Translations under genes and position numbers: made by a program
Shown: piece by piece, positions 25,661-27,808 of the stretch
How positions within the stretch are numbered: position 1 is the first letter of the stretch
Layout: every line of letters starts with the position of its first letter
NCBI GenBank assembly: GCA_002170205.2
Contig: NHFT02000005.1
Coordinates: 17,461-45,268 of the forward strand
DNA: 27,808 nucleotides
Direction: 5' to 3'
Source: Candidatus Pelagibacter sp. TMED118
Lineage (GTDB): Bacteria; Pseudomonadota; Alphaproteobacteria; Pelagibacterales; Pelagibacteraceae
The notes under the pieces: generated by a model
Databases searched by the model: none
Told to the model about the DNA's origin: nothing
The model's input: the letters and a program-made list of their open reading frames with translations, nothing else

Positions 25661-27406
25661 ATGCTTAAACCTCACGATTTAATAAATAAAGTAAAATCGT
25701 ATAATAAATTTCTAAATCCAGAAAATCTATTTAAAGCTTATGAATTTGCACTTAAGGCACACGAAAAACAAAAAAGAGATGAAGGATCACCTTATATAAT
25801 TCATCCTGTCGCTGTTGCAAATATATTAACGGAATTGAAGCTTGATAGCGCAACAATAGCCACTGGTTTATTGCATGATACAATAGAAGATACTCAAGCT
25901 ACATATAAAACCATTGAGAAGGAGTTTGGTAAAGAAGTGGCTGATTTAGTTGAAGGTGTAACAAAAATATCTGCTTACGAAAATCAGGCTGTTTCAAATT
26001 CAAAAGCAGAAAATTTCAGAAAACTAATACTTGCTACCTCTAGAGATATCAGAGTTTTATTAGTTAAATTAGCAGATAGACTTCACAATATGAGAACAAT
26101 TCAGTTTGTAAGTAATAAAGATAAACAAATTAGGAAAGCAAAAGAGACAATGGAAATTTATGCACCACTTGCAGACAGAATGGGTATGAATAGAATAAAA
26201 GACGAATTAGAGGACTTATGTTTTGATGTTTTAAACCCACAGGCTAGAAAGCTAATTAAAGACAGACTAAATAGTATAAAAGATGCCAATGAAATTAGTT
26301 TTAACTCTGTTGCAGATGAATTAAAAAATCTTTTAAATAGATCCAACATTGATTGTAAAATTTTTGGCAGAGAAAAAACTCCGTTTTCTTTATGGAAAAA
26401 AGTACAAAAAAAAAGAACATCACTAGAGCAGATAACCGACATTATAGGTTTTAGAGTAATTTTAAATAGCGTTGATGAATGCTATAAAGCGTTAGGAACT
26501 TTTCATACAAACTGGAACTGTATTCCTGGTAGATTTAAAGATTATATTTCCTCTCCAAAAATCAATAGCTACAAATCTTTACATACTGCTGTAATTGGCC
26601 CTAATAAAAGGCCTATTGAGATACAACTCAGAACAATAGAAATGCACGAATATGCACAAAGAGGTATAGCTTCTCATTGGAAATATAAATCTTCAGAAAA
26701 ATATAGTTCTTTAACTTGGAAAGAATATGATTGGTTAGCCGATCTAGTAGAAATAATTGATAAAAATGAAAACCCAGAAGATTCGTATGAATTTACTAAA
26801 TTACAAATGTTCCAAGAAAATGTTTTTTGCTTCACACCAAAAGGATCTGTTATAAAATTGCCGAAAGATGCAACGCCCATAGATTTTGCTTATGCCGTAC
26901 ATACAAAAATCGGAGACAAAGCAGTAAGTTGTGAAATTAATGGTAAAGAATCAGATTTGCAATCTTTACTAATAAATGGAGATGTAATTAAGATAATTAC
27001 AGCTAAAAAAGTATCTCCCTCGTTACACTGGGTATCTACAGCTAAAACAGGCAAAGCAAGAGCAGCTATACGAAGATACTGGCAAAATAAGGAAACAAAT
27101 GGGACTGCTAGAAACAAAGAATACAACACTACATTGTGGATATCTTTAAACGATCAACCTGGTGTATTGGGTGAAGTTACCTCATTGATTGGAAATAATA
27201 AAGTAAATATAACAAGTGTAGAAATGGTTGAAAAGACTAAAAGTACAATAAATTTTCATTTTAATCTTTTAATTAATGATTTGAAAAACTTTACAAATTT
27301 AATTAGTCAGCTAAAACAAAAAGAGTATAGTTTTAAAATAATTAGACATAAAAATAGCAAATATGCTTTCTTTAAAAAATTCCTTGAAAATTTTAAAAAA
27401 AACTAA
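25661..27406 (+). CDS. spoT: Bifunctional (p)ppGpp synthetase/hydrolase (RSH), compact form
   Basis: Stringent-response enzyme. The HD hydrolase domain shows His48 (YIIHP), His72-Asp73 (LHDTIED) and Asp139 (LADRLHNM), so hydrolysis is probably intact. The synthetase domain has Asp260 (ITDIIGFRV), RFKD (291-294), YKSLHT and Glu320 (PIEIQLRT). RxKD rather than ExDD is the pattern of bifunctional enzymes. TGS runs from about 387 to 449 and an ACT domain from about 490 to 565. Total length is 581 against roughly 700-750 usual: only ~40 residues link TGS to ACT, so most of the helical and zinc-finger/RIS region is missing. Its 3' end overlaps pyrE by 44 bases. It is the only RSH here; relA is an equally used name. 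Confidence 0.95.
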   Translation: MLKPHDLINKVKSYNKFLNPENLFKAYEFALKAHEKQKRDEGSPYIIHPVAVANILTELKLDSATIATGLLHDTIEDTQATYKTIEKEFGKEVADLVEGVTKISAYENQAVSNSKAENFRKLILATSRDIRVLLVKLADRLHNMRTIQFVSNKDKQIRKAKETMEIYAPLADRMGMNRIKDELEDLCFDVLNPQARKLIKDRLNSIKDANEISFNSVADELKNLLNRSNIDCKIFGREKTPFSLWKKVQKKRTSLEQITDIIGFRVILNSVDECYKALGTFHTNWNCIPGRFKDYISSPKINSYKSLHTAVIGPNKRPIEIQLRTIEMHEYAQRGIASHWKYKSSEKYSSLTWKEYDWLADLVEIIDKNENPEDSYEFTKLQMFQENVFCFTPKGSVIKLPKDATPIDFAYAVHTKIGDKAVSCEINGKESDLQSLLINGDVIKIITAKKVSPSLHWVSTAKTGKARAAIRRYWQNKETNGTARNKEYNTTLWISLNDQPGVLGEVTSLIGNNKVNITSVEMVEKTKSTINFHFNLLINDLKNFTNLISQLKQKEYSFKIIRHKNSKYAFFKKFLENFKKN

Positions 27407-27808
27407 TGCCTTGTTAGAAGGTCATTTTATTTTGTCATCTGGACTGCATTCACAAAAATATATTCAATGTGCCAAATTATTAAGCTATCCTTTTATAGCT
27501 AAAAACATTTGTATATCTCTATCAAAAAAAATAAAAAAAAATTTTAAAAATTTTGATATAATTTTAGCACCAGCAATCGGTGGAATAGTATTGGGTTACG
27601 AATTAGGAAGAATATTAAAGAAAGAAACAATTTTTGCAGAACGAGTAAAAGGTAGATTTGTTCTGAGAAGAGGTTTTAAAATAAAAAAAAATGCTAAAGT
27701 TTTGATTATTGAAGATGTTATAACTACAGGCCGTTCTAGTTTAGAGTGCGTAAAAATAATAAAAAAATATAAAGCTACACTAGTTGGTTTTGCTTCATTA
27801 ATCGATCG
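27363..27808 (+). CDS. pyrE: Orotate phosphoribosyltransferase (3' truncated by window)
   Basis: Converts orotate and PRPP to orotidine-5'-phosphate. About 148 codons are visible in frame from ATG 27363: GHFILSSGLHSQKYIQCAKLL at the N-terminus, ILAPAIGGIVLGYELGR, FAERVKGRFVLRRGF, and the PRPP motif VLIIEDVITTGRSS. The frame is open to the last base of the window, leaving perhaps 40-70 residues outside. The start lies inside spoT (44-base overlap in another frame); a TTG at 27384 is a less likely alternative. This is the second functional pyrimidine gene in the window besides pyrB, in the usual alphaproteobacterial position after the RSH gene. Confidence 0.95.
   Translation, partial: MLSLKNSLKILKKTNALLEGHFILSSGLHSQKYIQCAKLLSYPFIAKNICISLSKKIKKNFKNFDIILAPAIGGIVLGYELGRILKKETIFAERVKGRFVLRRGFKIKKNAKVLIIEDVITTGRSSLECVKIIKKYKATLVGFASLID

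Noticed and set aside
1..27808. Mobile elements, CRISPR arrays, prophage or defence islands
   Set aside because: No transposase, integrase, regularly spaced repeats, phage genes or compositional break; all genes are housekeeping or metabolic.

Overview
The window looks like a chromosomal segment of a streamlined marine alphaproteobacterium, most likely SAR11 (Pelagibacterales). Three things suggest this. The DNA is very AT-rich with many A/T homopolymer runs, and the proteins are rich in Lys, Asn and Ile. Genes are packed with overlaps of a few bases, and no intergenic stretch exceeds about 65 bases. The content includes a four-subunit sarcosine oxidase operon and alphaproteobacterial gene neighbourhoods (pyrB-pyrC-plsY-topA and slt/dapA-smpB-folK-spoT-pyrE). 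The taxonomic call is inference from gene content, order and composition; no marker search was run. There are no mobile elements, CRISPR arrays, rRNAs or phage genes.

Layout. 1-621: 3' part of an MgtE magnesium transporter, convergent with panC (618-1427, minus). 1458-3577: galU-ugd pair making UDP-glucuronate, convergent with a long minus-strand run: ridA, a small exported protein, topA, plsY, pyrC, pyrB, ruvX (10140 down to 3569). 10186-16313: plus-strand run gatC-gatA-gatB, an O-methyltransferase, trhO and a MATE exporter. 16275-21373: minus-strand soxB-soxD-soxA-soxG operon. 21437-21530: tRNA-Ser(GCU). 21531-23756: minus-strand lytic transglycosylase. 23797-27808: dapA-smpB-folK-spoT-pyrE, with pyrE cut by the window end.

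How the genes fit together. Most are housekeeping: pyrimidine synthesis (pyrB, a DHOase-like PyrC, pyrE), tRNA-dependent Gln/Asn amidation (gatCAB), tRNA wobble hydroxylation (trhO), ribosome rescue (smpB), stringent response (spoT), lysine/peptidoglycan precursor (dapA), folate (folK), phospholipid (plsY) and DNA topology/repair (topA, ruvX). The sarcosine oxidase is the ecologically telling part: it demethylates sarcosine, the end of the glycine betaine degradation route, to glycine and one-carbon units.

I did not find a clearly new multi-gene system. The points most worth a second look are: a PyrC that has lost the HxH metal motif; a compact SpoT/Rel missing most of the region between TGS and ACT; matching extended -10 elements the same distance from the dapA and spoT start codons (possible leaderless mRNAs); palindromes in two tiny divergent promoter regions; four convergent junctions with no room for terminators; and apparent loss of dprA and rpoZ from their usual places.
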